From NCBI RefSeq assembly GCF_947331435.1, contig NZ_CAMZOF010000002.1:656566-720565 (forward strand): a stretch of 64,000 bases of DNA, written 5' to 3'. The position numbers and the translations under genes were made by a program. Positions 15,717 to 24,872 of this stretch are shown here, one piece after another. Under the pieces are notes generated by a model that saw only the letters and a program-made list of their open reading frames with translations, did no database searches and was not told where the DNA came from. Source of the stretch: Pelagibius sp. Alg239-R121 (GTDB lineage Bacteria > Pseudomonadota > Alphaproteobacteria > Kiloniellales > Kiloniellaceae). Each line of letters opens with the position of its first letter. Positions within the stretch are counted from its first letter, which is position 1.

Positions 15717-18014
15717 TCAGGCTTGGCTCTGGCCGGCCAGTTGCTGGATCTGGATGATGACGAACTCGGCCGGCTTCAACGGCGCAAAACCGACCAGAAT
15801 ATTGACGATGCCCAGGTCGATATCCGCCTGCGTGGTCGTGGAAGAATCACAACGCACCAAGTAGGCATCCTGTGGTGTCGCTCCCTGGAACGCGCCCTGC
15901 CGGAAAAGGTTGTTCATAAAGGAGCCCACACTTAAGCGGATCTGCGCCCAGAGCGGTTCGTCGTTCGGCTCAAACACCACGAATTGGGTGCCGCGATAGA
16001 GACTTTCCTCGATATAGAGCGCCAATCTTCGTATCGGAACATACTTCCACTCACTGGTCAGGGCATCAGCGCCAACCAAAGTGCGTGCGCCCCAGCTGAC
16101 GGAACCGAACACCGGGAATGTCCGCAGACAGTTGAGCCCCAGCGGATTCAAGACCCCGTTCTCAGGATCGGACAACACATAGTCGAGAGCCTGAACGCCG
16201 CGCAGACGTGCCTCAATCCCGGCAGGTGCCTTCCATACTCCGCGCGCGGCATCGGTTCTGGAATAGAGCCCGGCCATCAGGCCCGAATTGGCGAAGGGAC
16301 GCGACCGGTTCCCCTGTAACGGATCAGGCATCGACACTCTGGGGAAATAGGTGACGGCGTTACGATGTCGCAGCCCAGCATTGGCGGGATCGTTAATCCA
16401 TTCCCGCGCCTCATCGAAGTTGTTCACACCGGCATCCATGTCGACCAGAATCATCGACCGGCGTTCCTCGGCATAGGCGATGGCGTTGGCGAGAACGCCG
16501 GTGTCGGACACTTCCGGCAGATTAAGGATGTTGAAGAGATCGACATCCTCCAGGGCGAAGATACCGGTCTTCTGTGCCCGGGATCCCTGGATTTCGAGCG
16601 CGCTGGGTGGCGCCCCGTCTGCGCCGCCGACTGCCGACTCTTGGGCAGCCACTGTTGGACCGACCCCTAGCTGATAGGCGGCAACATTGATAAAGGAACC
16701 GCCACCAGTCAGGCCGAGCAAAGCCGCACCGCCAGAGCTGAAGGTGAAGCGCAGGGACTGGTCGGCGCCACCGGGTGTAATCACCAGCGCTTCGTCGATG
16801 ACCTCGACACGTGCTTGCGAGAAAGCGTCTTGGGTCGATCCACGCATCGCAGCTTCGATCTGCGCGCGTGCCTCGGCAAGACTTGCAGGTGCAGCGATCG
16901 GATCGGCCAATCCGGTGTTTTGCAGTTCGAAGGTCAAGGTTCCCACGTTGCCGCCGGCGCTGTCCAAAAGATCGACCGTCAGGTCTTCCGGATCGGCAAA
17001 AACAACTGCGGAAAAATCGGCAATCCGCGCGCCCGATGTGCCTGTTGCGGCCGGACGCGTAGGGGCAGAACCCTGCGTTTCGCGGCCGCCTGCTGCCAAG
17101 CCGAGCAATAGTGTTGCGGTCGCACTGCGGATTGACGCCTGCCTGAAACTGACAGCAGACTGCCGGGAGGTACTCCCCGACGTAGCAACGATTTCATTGG
17201 TTGCGCCATCAATGGCGCAGGTGAATCCCGTGAAGGCGGGGTTGCCGGGCTCAAGGGCTGTGACTGCATCGGTAATACGCGTGGCGACGTCGGCAAGGTC
17301 GGTCGCACTGCCACCCACATCGAACAGATCGAATTCGTAATAGGGCCCCCCGTCCAGCGAAACCGCGAGCCGGCGAACGTCGTCGTTCAAATCATTCACG
17401 ACGGCATTCTGCAAAGGTCTGCTGCGCGATTCGCCCTGAATGGCACCTACCGCACCTTCATCCCTCAGCTCAACGAGATCTGAGTTCGCATTGACTGCCG
17501 CGACAGCGTAGTTACCCGACTGAGAATCCATCGAAAGGTTGCGATGGGTTTCGCTGCGTGCCGTGATGAAACGTCCATTGCGTTCCACAAGCTCGGTCAC
17601 GGTCAGATTGAAGCTGCTGGCGGAATTGGCGGTCCCGTAGTCAACCGACAGGACCAGCGCATTTCCCCACAAACCTTCGCTCGCGGCCGTTGCCGTCAGG
17701 GTCAAATTCCCTGCCGTCGTCTGGAGACCGATTTCGGCGGCGGCAGCCCCTGATGCAACGCGTACGACCCAGGCGTTCGCACCACCGTTCAGGAAGAAAT
17801 GATTGACCGCATAACCGAGCGGACTGTCGAGGTGCAGTCCGCCGAACGCTCTCTCAAAATCGCCAAAGCTGAAAAGCTGCTCAGGTTCATTGACCGGGCC
17901 ACGTGCTGTGTAGCCGACAAAAGCAGCAATGGAAGTCGGCACGCCGGCAATCGCGCGCGAACCGCTGGGAACCTCTTGGATGTAGACACCGGGGTAAGAG
18001 ACGGCGACGGCCAT
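15717..18014 (-). CDS. contractile sheath protein of the eCIS (long form)
   Basis: A 765-residue sheath. The N-terminus (SYPGVYIQEVPSGSRAI, VPTSIAAFVGYTARGP, NHFFLNGGANAWVVRV) and C-terminus (IRRLALYIEESLYRGTQ, LVGFAPLKPAEFVI) are canonical tail-sheath motifs. The family is usually 350-500 residues; here ~350 residues (about 110-460) are inserted between the two conserved parts, probably surface-exposed domains. AGGAG is 8 bases before the ATG. It is the first gene of the operon, preceded by ~500 bp without a gene and a candidate promoter. Contraction of this protein drives the tube into the target. Confidence 0.94.
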   Translation of the reverse strand: MAVAVSYPGVYIQEVPSGSRAIAGVPTSIAAFVGYTARGPVNEPEQLFSFGDFERAFGGLHLDSPLGYAVNHFFLNGGANAWVVRVASGAAAAEIGLQTTAGNLTLTATAASEGLWGNALVLSVDYGTANSASSFNLTVTELVERNGRFITARSETHRNLSMDSQSGNYAVAAVNANSDLVELRDEGAVGAIQGESRSRPLQNAVVNDLNDDVRRLAVSLDGGPYYEFDLFDVGGSATDLADVATRITDAVTALEPGNPAFTGFTCAIDGATNEIVATSGSTSRQSAVSFRQASIRSATATLLLGLAAGGRETQGSAPTRPAATGTSGARIADFSAVVFADPEDLTVDLLDSAGGNVGTLTFELQNTGLADPIAAPASLAEARAQIEAAMRGSTQDAFSQARVEVIDEALVITPGGADQSLRFTFSSGGAALLGLTGGGSFINVAAYQLGVGPTVAAQESAVGGADGAPPSALEIQGSRAQKTGIFALEDVDLFNILNLPEVSDTGVLANAIAYAEERRSMILVDMDAGVNNFDEAREWINDPANAGLRHRNAVTYFPRVSMPDPLQGNRSRPFANSGLMAGLYSRTDAARGVWKAPAGIEARLRGVQALDYVLSDPENGVLNPLGLNCLRTFPVFGSVSWGARTLVGADALTSEWKYVPIRRLALYIEESLYRGTQFVVFEPNDEPLWAQIRLSVGSFMNNLFRQGAFQGATPQDAYLVRCDSSTTTQADIDLGIVNILVGFAPLKPAEFVIIQIQQLAGQSQA

Positions 18015-18512
18015 GATCTACGCTCCTTGCATCAAAAATCGAGTCCGAAAAATTGGACGCGAAACCTCGGAAAACAAGGAGATCAGCTGATGATGTTGTA
18101 GCTGTATTCGGGTCGTGCGACAGGAATTTGGAAACGAAAGAAATCAGATGGTAGAAAAATCAAGACCCAAACGATGAACTCGATGCATCCCTCGAAAGCG
18201 CGCTCGCTTGCACCCAGGGGGGCGCAAGAATTCATATGTGTTATAATTATTCTCCAACAACGAGTCGGAGTCAATACACCGGACCATATCTCACTCAAGT
18301 TGAAGGCTCTTGTTCGCGATCATCGGGCAAAAACCTGGAGATAGCTGTCATGTCGCCGTGAAGTTCGATAAGAGTGCGACTCGGAAACAATCTCGCGACT
18401 CCGTTTCGCCGACCCGAAACAAGATCAGTCTCACGCAGAGAAACTGTTCGCAGTGATCCGTTGTCCAAGAGTCTAGAGGGCGGTTCAGACTGAGAGGTCT
18501 CGCTAGCAAAGC
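18015..18512. other. intergenic region upstream of the eCIS operon
   Basis: About 500 bp between the sheath start and the end of the transketolase gene (both minus strand). It contains an AT-rich stretch around 18235-18260 and the promoter candidate listed separately. A 71-codon minus-strand frame (18083-18298) has no family features and covers the promoter, so I do not call it. I found no convincing terminator for the transketolase operon here. Confidence 0.6.
18246..18274 (-). promoter_or_regulatory. candidate promoter of the eCIS operon
   Basis: On the minus strand TTGACT (18274-18269) is followed after 17 bases by AATAAT (18251-18246), a good sigma70-like pair in the AT-rich part of the gap. 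It lies ~230 bp before the sheath start, leaving a long leader. Motif-only evidence. Confidence 0.35.
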
Positions 18513-19490
18513 CTAGGAAGCTTCGACGACCGCTTCAACAATTGCGTCGGCCGACATACGATACTTCTGCAGCAAATAGGGAAGTGAACCACCCTCGGCG
18601 AACCGATCCTTAAGCCCCACCCGGACCAGACGAGCGCCAGCGTTCTCTTCTGCGAGAACCTCAGCCACCGCCGACCCCAATCCGCCGATAATAGAATGGT
18701 TTTCCGCCGTAACGATGAGCTGACAACGTCTTGCCCATTGCGTTATTGCATTCCGGTCCAACGGCTTGATCGTATGCAGGTTGACGACCGCCGTGGAAAT
18801 GCCGCGCTTTGACAGTTTGGTTGCGGCCTGCCGCGCCTGCCCGATCATCAGACCGGATGCTACGATCGCGACATCAGCGCCGTCTTTGAGGGTTTGCGCC
18901 TTGCCAAGCTCGAAAGGCGGCAAGGTCTGGTCTTTTTGGAGCGGCCGATCGGCTCGTTGCAGACGCAGATAGACCGGTCCGTCGATCTCGATCGCGGCCT
19001 TGACGGCAGGAACAATCTGATCCGGGCCGCCGGGTTCAATGATGGTCATATTCGGCAGAGCGCGCATCAAGGCAATATCGTCGATCGCTTGATGGGAAAC
19101 CCCAAGCAAAGTGGAGAGGCCAGGCAGGAAGCCCGCCAATTTCACATTTGCCTTGGGATAGGCAACCTGCATCGCGATCTGGTCGTAACAGCGGCGCGTT
19201 AGAAAGACACTGAAGCTATTGGCAAAGGGAATGTCGCCCATTTTTGCCATGCCTGACGCAACACCGATGAGGTTCGCTTCCTGAATGCCAACCATGAAAA
19301 ACCGATCAGGCATCGCATCACGGATGACATCCGTTTCGGTTGGAGCTGAGAGGTCCGCTCCCAGCGCGACCACGCGCGGATCGGATGCGGCAGAGGCCAC
19401 AAGAGCGTCGCCATAGTAGCGCGGCATTCCACCGGCACCGTACACGTTGGCAGCAGAGGTGAAATCGCCGAGATGAAGAGAACCGCTCAT
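18513..19490 (-). CDS. transketolase, C-terminal subunit
   Basis: A 325-residue protein covering the pyrimidine-binding and C-terminal domains of a split transketolase. It has the pyrimidine-domain glutamate segment (GIQEANLIGVASGMA ~68-82), SFSVFLTRRCYDQI (~92-105), IEPGGPDQIVPAV (~150-162) and a C-terminal TAENHSIIGGLGSAVAEVL. It pairs with the N-terminal subunit gene immediately upstream (1-bp gap). Split transketolases are common in sugar-acid and pentose catabolic operons; the location beside a TRAP transporter suggests a dedicated catabolic role, not the general pentose phosphate pathway. Exact ketose donor unknown. Confidence 0.88.
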   Translation of the reverse strand: MSGSLHLGDFTSAANVYGAGGMPRYYGDALVASAASDPRVVALGADLSAPTETDVIRDAMPDRFFMVGIQEANLIGVASGMAKMGDIPFANSFSVFLTRRCYDQIAMQVAYPKANVKLAGFLPGLSTLLGVSHQAIDDIALMRALPNMTIIEPGGPDQIVPAVKAAIEIDGPVYLRLQRADRPLQKDQTLPPFELGKAQTLKDGADVAIVASGLMIGQARQAATKLSKRGISTAVVNLHTIKPLDRNAITQWARRCQLIVTAENHSIIGGLGSAVAEVLAEENAGARLVRVGLKDRFAEGGSLPYLLQKYRMSADAIVEAVVEAS

Positions 19491-19491
19491 A

Positions 19492-20316
19492 TCAGGCTTC
19501 CAGGAAATTCAAAGCTTGTTCCGCAACATCTTTGGGCAGAACCATATTGTGACTGAGCTTGCCTTCAAGGAATGGAACACCGGAGCCGACCAGTGTGCCA
19601 GCGATGATCACGCTTGGTTTTTCCTTCACATCGCGCGCCTCGTCATAGGCTTGCATAAGCGCCTCGATCGAATTCCCATCGCAGGATATGGTATGCCAGC
19701 CGAACGCGGTCCATTTGTCGGCAACAGGCTCCATATTCAATACGGAATCGATATGCCCTTCGGCCTGCATATTATTCATGTCGATCGTCAGGCAGAGGTT
19801 ATCGAGGCTATAGCTGGCGGCGCACATTGCAGCTTCCCAAACCTGACCCTCCTGCATTTCTCCATCCCCAAGGATGACGTGGTAGCGCGCTCTGGACTCT
19901 CTACGGCGCGCCGAAAGCGCCATACCGACGGCAACAGAAAGACCCTGACCAAGCGATCCGCAGGTGGCTTCAACCGAAGCGCCCATGCGTTCGGAAACGT
20001 TGATTTCCAGCTGAGATCCATCCTGACAGTAACTGTCCAGCCTGGAGGTCTCGATCAGCCCACGCACCGCCAGAGTTGCGTGAAACACTGCGGAATTATG
20101 CGCTGTCGACAAAATACAGCGATCCCGCTCCAAATCATTGCCGTCCAGGTGCAGTTCAGAGAAGTAAAGAACGGTAAAAAGATCGGCCGCTCCCAGACCC
20201 TGCTGGACATACCCCTGTCCGTGGCGAGCAACCATACGGACAACATGTTTACGGATCTCTTTCGCCTTATGGCATAGCGTATCGATATCGATGGAGTTTC
20301 TCGCTTTGGGGTCCAT
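19492..20316 (-). CDS. transketolase, N-terminal (TPP-binding) subunit
   Basis: A protein of 274 residues with the thiamine diphosphate motif GDGEMQEGQVWEAAM ending in DMNNMQAEG (~150-187), the transketolase N-terminal segment VRMVARHGQGYVQQGLGAADL and GSLGQGLSVAVGMALSARR. I start at the ATG at 20316 (GGAA 7 bases upstream) rather than the TTG four codons earlier. It forms a heterodimer with the product of 18513-19490. It is placed downstream of the TRAP genes with a ~125-bp gap, so it may form the end of the same operon. Confidence 0.88.
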   Translation of the reverse strand: MDPKARNSIDIDTLCHKAKEIRKHVVRMVARHGQGYVQQGLGAADLFTVLYFSELHLDGNDLERDRCILSTAHNSAVFHATLAVRGLIETSRLDSYCQDGSQLEINVSERMGASVEATCGSLGQGLSVAVGMALSARRRESRARYHVILGDGEMQEGQVWEAAMCAASYSLDNLCLTIDMNNMQAEGHIDSVLNMEPVADKWTAFGWHTISCDGNSIEALMQAYDEARDVKEKPSVIIAGTLVGSGVPFLEGKLSHNMVLPKDVAEQALNFLEA

Positions 20317-20441
20317 TACTGTTTCCAAATTAAGTGCACAGGCCTCTCGCCGCTGAACGCCTTGCCACTCGGATCACGAATCCTGCCGGCGAACCGCGCT
20401 TGCGCGTGCAGGGCGCCGGCAGGAATGTCACAAGGCTGCGT

Positions 20442-21497
20442 TCAGCGACCCAGAATCCGCTTGCGATCGGAATCGATCGCGGATTCGGCATCCGCAACAG
20501 CCTGTTCGAACAACTTCAGCCATTCGTCACCATACTTTTCCGTGAACCAGACCTTCATGGCGTCACGGGCCGGCAGGAAGGTTGCTTTCTCCTCTGCCGT
20601 CGGAACATAGACCGTTCCACCGGCTTCCTGGAATTGGGCAAGGCTGCGCGATTCATATTCCTTATTCCAGTCCGACTGAATCATGGAAGCCTGCTGGACG
20701 CCGTCGACCACCAAATCCTGCAGATGCGGCGGCAGTTGCTTCAACCAGGCATCGCTCATCCACCAGAAGGCAAAGAGATAGGCGTGCTCGTCGATGGTTA
20801 CGTTCTTGACGACCTCATGCATATTGGTCGGCACGATATCGGTGGCCGCGTTCTTGGTTCCCTCAATCACGCCGGTCTGCAACGAGGTATAAACCTCGCC
20901 CCAGGCAACCGGTGTGGGGTTGCCACCGAGGAAACGGACGAACTCGATTTGCAGAGGCGAGTTGATCGTCCGCATCTTGATGCCCTTCATATCGGCCGCC
21001 GTCTTGACCAATTTTTTCGAAGTGAAAAAACTGCGCCAGCGCCCTGTGTTGCCGACAGCAACGAGCCGAACGTTTCCGGTCTTTTCCATGACCGTGTCAC
21101 GCACCTTGTCCATGAAGGGGCTTTGGGCGATTTTTTCCACGACCATGTCGTCGCGCATCATGTAGGGAATATCGGTGACCTGAAGTTCCGGCACAAAGCT
21201 GGCGATACCGCCGACTGTCGTATGGGTCAGCTCGAGTGTGTTGAGCTGAACCTGTTCGATCAAATCGCGGAAGTTACCCAACTGCGCAGCAGGATAGATT
21301 TCGACCTTGATCTGGCCCTGAGAGCGGGCCTCGAGGAAAGATTTGAGAAATTCACCGGGCACCTGATCATCAGAATTGACGGGCCCCACATGACCGTACT
21401 TCAACACCCACTCTTCGGCGCTGGTTGCGCCGGATGTTACCATTGTCAGCAATGCGCCTGCTGCCAAGGCCACAATGGCTTTTGATTTTCCTGACAT
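20442..21497 (-). CDS. TRAP transporter substrate-binding protein (DctP family)
   Basis: A 351-residue periplasmic protein: signal peptide (~1-26, KAIVALAAGALLTMVTSGATSA), then a DctP fold with LKYGHVGPVNSDDQVPGEFLK, the VAVGNTGRWRSFFTSKKLVKTAADMKG segment and MRTINSPLQIEFVRFLGGNPTPVAW, the region holding the carboxylate-binding arginine. I start at the ATG at 21497, seven bases after GGAGG. It supplies the ligand to the DctQM membrane pair upstream. The LarA-type and transketolase neighbours suggest a hydroxy- or sugar-acid ligand (inference). Confidence 0.92.
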   Translation of the reverse strand: MSGKSKAIVALAAGALLTMVTSGATSAEEWVLKYGHVGPVNSDDQVPGEFLKSFLEARSQGQIKVEIYPAAQLGNFRDLIEQVQLNTLELTHTTVGGIASFVPELQVTDIPYMMRDDMVVEKIAQSPFMDKVRDTVMEKTGNVRLVAVGNTGRWRSFFTSKKLVKTAADMKGIKMRTINSPLQIEFVRFLGGNPTPVAWGEVYTSLQTGVIEGTKNAATDIVPTNMHEVVKNVTIDEHAYLFAFWWMSDAWLKQLPPHLQDLVVDGVQQASMIQSDWNKEYESRSLAQFQEAGGTVYVPTAEEKATFLPARDAMKVWFTEKYGDEWLKLFEQAVADAESAIDSDRKRILGR

Positions 21498-21570
21498 TTT
21501 TTCCTCCTTGTTATGGCAATCCGCCATCTTGTTGTGCCCGGCTTATGCTTCCGGGCAGTCGGTTCGGCTT

Positions 21571-22863
21571 TTACTGCAGGTACCCCAACCAGCGGGGCAC
21601 CGACAGCGACAGGGCCGGTACGTAGGTAATCAGCAGAATGATTGCGAGATGGACGCAGTAATACGGCAGCATCTCGCGGGCGATGTGTTCGACGCGTTCC
21701 CGGCTGACCGTTGAAGCGACGAACAGGATGAGGCCCATTGGCGGCGTCGCTAACCCGATCGTCAGGTTGACGCACATGATGATCGCGAAATGCAGCGGTT
21801 CGATCCCGAGTTGCTGCATCAAGGGCGCGAGAATCGGGCCGAGTATCAGGATCGCCGGGCCGGCATCCAGGAACATACCGATGATCAACAACAGGATATT
21901 GACCATGAGCAGCAGAAGAAGAGGGTCGTCCGTGATGGAAAAGACAAAACCAGTCAGTTTGGTCGGAATTCCGGAAATCGTCGCGACCCAGCCAAAGACA
22001 TTCGCCGTTCCGACTGCCAGGAGGATGATCGACGACGCAACTGCGGTGCGCAGAAGCAGCTTACTGAAATGCTGGAAAGTCAGAGTCCGCATGACGAAAG
22101 TGCTGAGAAGCAATGCGTAGACCACCGCAGCGCCCGCCGCTTCCGTCGGCGTAAAGATACCGGACAGAATTCCGCCCAGAATAATGACAGGGGTCAAAAG
22201 CGGCAGCGCGGCGTCGAAACCGGCGCGGCCGACTTCCACTACCGTGGCCCGGCGGTTGGCTTTAGGGTAGTTACGGCGGCGCGCGATTACTGCGGTCACT
22301 GCCATCAAGCCCGCGCCGGTCAGGACTCCTGGAACGATACCGCCGAGAAACAGTCCGGCCACCGATACCTGCATAATATAGGCATAGATGACCATGATGA
22401 TGCTGGGTGGAATGATCGGCCCGATCACCGACGATGCCGCCGTAACGGCAGCCGCGAATCGCCGGCTATAGCCCTGCTTCTCCATCGCAGGAATCAGCAT
22501 CGAGCCCAATGCCGAAGTATCGGCGACCGCGGACCCGCTAAGACCGGCAAAAAAGATTGAGGATACGATGTTCACATGCGCGAGGCCGCCGCGGAAATGT
22601 CCAACCAGGGCGTTGGCGAACCCGACCAGGCGTGTGGTGATGCCGCCGACATTCATGATCTCACCCGCGAGGATGAATAGCGGTATCGCCAGCAGAGGAA
22701 ACTGATTGATACCGGTATAGAGTCGCTGGGCGATCAGCTTTAGGAAGACCTCTTTGTCGGCCATGATGAACGCGGCCATCGGCGCGACACCGAGCGCGAA
22801 TACGATCGGCACGCCAACGGCGATCAGAATGAAAAGGACCCAGATGAAACTCGCGGGAACCAT
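21571..22863 (-). CDS. TRAP transporter large permease (DctM family)
   Basis: A 430-residue integral membrane protein with about 12 hydrophobic segments. Family landmarks are IPLFILAGEIMNVGGIT, the NIVSSIFFAGLSGSAVADTSALGSMLIP motif and TAASSVIGPIIPPSIIMVIY near residues 90-160, plus IGLATPPMGLILF near the C-terminus. It couples sodium gradient to uptake of the ligand delivered by DctP. It sits 6 bp after dctQ. Confidence 0.93.
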   Translation of the reverse strand: MVPASFIWVLFILIAVGVPIVFALGVAPMAAFIMADKEVFLKLIAQRLYTGINQFPLLAIPLFILAGEIMNVGGITTRLVGFANALVGHFRGGLAHVNIVSSIFFAGLSGSAVADTSALGSMLIPAMEKQGYSRRFAAAVTAASSVIGPIIPPSIIMVIYAYIMQVSVAGLFLGGIVPGVLTGAGLMAVTAVIARRRNYPKANRRATVVEVGRAGFDAALPLLTPVIILGGILSGIFTPTEAAGAAVVYALLLSTFVMRTLTFQHFSKLLLRTAVASSIILLAVGTANVFGWVATISGIPTKLTGFVFSITDDPLLLLLMVNILLLIIGMFLDAGPAILILGPILAPLMQQLGIEPLHFAIIMCVNLTIGLATPPMGLILFVASTVSRERVEHIAREMLPYYCVHLAIILLITYVPALSLSVPRWLGYLQ

Positions 22864-22869
22864 GCCGTT

Positions 22870-23436
22870 CTATCCTACGTCCCTGAGGTCGGGTCCGTAC
22901 TTCGTCTCGAACCGGTCCGTTTCGCGCAGACCGGGGGCAAAGGCATCGAGGAGGTTCTCGAAGACCTGCTGACTCGCGATCAGAAACATAATTGCCGCAC
23001 CGATGGGTATTGAAACGAAGATCCAGAACATCGAGACGTCTCCGATCGCGATGGCGACCTGGGTGCGTCCGTTCCAGGCAAACTGGAAACTCACATAGGC
23101 AAGCATGCCGCAGAAGCCGGAGACCACGAGGGAAATCGCGGCCAGAAGCGTTGACCGCAAGCGGCTGGGCAGCAGGTTCGGAAACATCTCGATGGAAATG
23201 TGATCGCCGACACGCAGCGCGATCGGTGCGGCAACAAAGACCAGCCAAACCATCATGAATTTGGCCATCTCCTCGTACCAGGAGAGAGAGTCGTTCAGCA
23301 CGTAGCGCCAGAAAACACCGACCGCAACGACAACGGCAATCCCTGCCGAGAGGACAACGGCGGACAGCCTGCAGACTTCGAGGCTTGCCAGATTGATAAG
23401 AGAGAGGACTCGAATCACTTTGACGCACCAGTTCAT
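22870..23436 (-). CDS. TRAP transporter small permease (DctQ family)
   Basis: A 188-residue membrane protein with four hydrophobic segments and the DctQ hallmark FWRYVLNDSLSWYEEMAKFMMVWLVF (given here in part around residues 40-65). I choose the ATG at 23436, eight bases after GGGAGG, over the ATG five codons upstream. First gene of the dctQMP-transketolase operon; the divergent operator region lies just upstream. Confidence 0.9.
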   Translation of the reverse strand: MNWCVKVIRVLSLINLASLEVCRLSAVVLSAGIAVVVAVGVFWRYVLNDSLSWYEEMAKFMMVWLVFVAAPIALRVGDHISIEMFPNLLPSRLRSTLLAAISLVVSGFCGMLAYVSFQFAWNGRTQVAIAIGDVSMFWIFVSIPIGAAIMFLIASQQVFENLLDAFAPGLRETDRFETKYGPDLRDVG

Positions 23437-23670
23437 GTCAGTGCCTCCCATGAACAGCTTGCAGGTCCGGTGAATTCTTCATCGCGCTCAGAGTTCGATG
23501 ATCCGCTTCCACCGGCATGCCCATAGAGACCTCGGAAGGCAACGAAGACAGCTGCGATACCGACGGCACCGGCGCAGCAATTACGCAGGCTGAACGATCT
23601 CCGCCCGAATTGCGGCATCACGGCTTCGCTCCCTTGTTCTTACGCCTGTTTAAGATCGGCGTTGCTTTTA

Positions 23671-23686
23671 ATGGTACCGGTAACAT
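23671..23686. promoter_or_regulatory. GntR/LacI-type operator, copy 1
   Basis: The 16-mer ATGGTACCGGTAACAT is an imperfect palindrome centred on ACCGGT and differs from copies 2 and 3 by one base. It lies 235 bp before dctQ. No clear promoter hexamers were found for the minus strand here. Confidence 0.75.
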
Positions 23687-23759
23687 ACATTGACTTATCG
23701 CCCCCCTACGGCTTGTCAATTGTCAAACCTCCAGTGACTGCAACCCGCTCACATGCCGG

Positions 23760-23790
23760 TTGACAGGAATCATGATACCGGTAACATAAT
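23760..23790 (+). promoter_or_regulatory. operator-overlapped promoter of the lar operon (operator copy 2)
   Basis: TTGACA at 23760-23765 is followed by the palindrome ATGATACCGGTAACAT (23772-23787). A -10 element of AACATA (17-base spacer) or CATAAT (19-base spacer) overlaps the operator's 3' half, so bound repressor would block the promoter. The palindrome closely resembles the E. coli GntR/IdnR operator, matching the GntR-like LacI gene at the end of this operon. Confidence 0.75.
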
Positions 23791-23977
23791 AAGATGCAAG
23801 TCACGAATCTCCGTGGGCCGAGATTTCACGACAGAGCGAAAGATTTGGCGAAACCTTTTGGATTTGTGAGGCCGCATTCCTGATCGAGATCCGGCAGGTT
23901 TGCCGCCGCATAACAGCCCGCGGGTCGTACTGTTTTAAAGACATCTATCGAAATTGAACCGTCTGGGACGAAGAAGA

Positions 23978-24871
23978 ATGAGTGAAAAGGTTGGGCTGGT
24001 CGGTTACGGCATCATGGGGGCGGCCATGGCACCGAAGTTGATCGGGAAAGGCTACGAGGTGCTGGTCTACGACGTCAGCGCCGATGCGGCATCCCGCGCC
24101 CGAAGGGATGGCTGCACCGTCTGTGAGACATTGATCGAGGTTGCCCAGCGGGCGCGCGTGGTCGTGATTTCGCTGCCCAAGCCAGAACATGTCACGTCGG
24201 TCGTTCGAGAGGGCAATGATTGCTTGCTCGCCGGCGCGTCCGAGGGGTCGGTCTTTGTCGATACCAGCACAGTGGATCCCGAAACATCGCGCCGCAATGC
24301 GGAAGCCGGTGCTGCGAAGGGAGTCGGATATCTCGACAGCCCTGTGCTCGGCCGTCCCAGCGCCTGCGGCAACTGGACCCTGCCCACCGGCGGAGAAGCC
24401 AAGCACATCCGCATTGCCGAACCGGTGTTGGAAAGCTTCGCAGCCAAGATCGTGCACGTCGGTGCTTCCGGCCAGGGGAACACGCTTAAGCTGCTCAACA
24501 ACCTGATGTTCGGTACGATCAATTCGATTACCTGCGAGATCTTCGCGCTGGGTGAACGCCTGGGCATGGAACCCAAGCTGCTGTTCGACACTATTTCAAA
24601 CAGTGGTGCGGGCACGGTGAGCAAGTTGTTTCAGGAGCTGGGGCCGAAGATCGTCGCGCAAGAGTTCACTCCCAACTTTACCATCGACAACATGCACAAG
24701 GATGTGGGGCTCGGCCTCAAGCTTGCAGAGCAGTGCGGCATGACCCTTGCCATCGGTAACAGGGTGCAAGAACAAAACAAACTGGCACAGGAAGCCGGGC
24801 TTGGCAGGGAAGATACCGCAGCCCTGGTCAAAATTTACCAGGATGCATCAACACGCAAAGGCAGCGCATAA
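23978..24871 (+). CDS. NAD(P)-dependent beta-hydroxyacid dehydrogenase (6-PGDH/HIBADH family)
   Basis: A 297-residue protein with N-terminal Rossmann motif GLVGYGIMGAAMA (~5-17), the substrate-loop DSPVLGRPSACGNW (around residue 120), the catalytic lysine segment GASGQGNTLKLLNNLMFG (~168-185) and a helical C-terminal domain. The family oxidises beta-hydroxy acids such as 3-hydroxyisobutyrate, tartronate semialdehyde or 2-hydroxy-3-oxo acids. I start at the MSEK ATG (23978). First gene of the lar operon, one base before the larA-like start. Specific substrate not deducible. Confidence 0.85.
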   Translation: MSEKVGLVGYGIMGAAMAPKLIGKGYEVLVYDVSADAASRARRDGCTVCETLIEVAQRARVVVISLPKPEHVTSVVREGNDCLLAGASEGSVFVDTSTVDPETSRRNAEAGAAKGVGYLDSPVLGRPSACGNWTLPTGGEAKHIRIAEPVLESFAAKIVHVGASGQGNTLKLLNNLMFGTINSITCEIFALGERLGMEPKLLFDTISNSGAGTVSKLFQELGPKIVAQEFTPNFTIDNMHKDVGLGLKLAEQCGMTLAIGNRVQEQNKLAQEAGLGREDTAALVKIYQDASTRKGSA

Positions 24872-24872
24872 A

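Larger units (their letters stand above)
23437..23977. other. divergent regulatory region between dctQ and the lar operon
   Basis: About 540 bp without a convincing gene. It holds two copies of the LacI-type operator (23671-23686 and 23772-23787) and a plus-strand promoter around the second. A 62-codon minus-strand frame (23433-23621) overlapping the dctQ ribosome-binding site has no family features. Confidence 0.7.

Noticed and set aside
1..18014. Prophage or type VI secretion system
   Set aside because: No capsid, terminase, lysis or T6SS membrane-complex genes; AAA+ ATPase, DUF4255 and DUF4157 genes point to an eCIS.
18083..18298. 71-codon minus-strand frame before the eCIS operon
   Set aside because: No domain, odd composition, and covers the best promoter candidate.
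23433..23621. 62-codon minus-strand frame before dctQ
   Set aside because: Overlaps the dctQ start and its ribosome-binding site; no family features.
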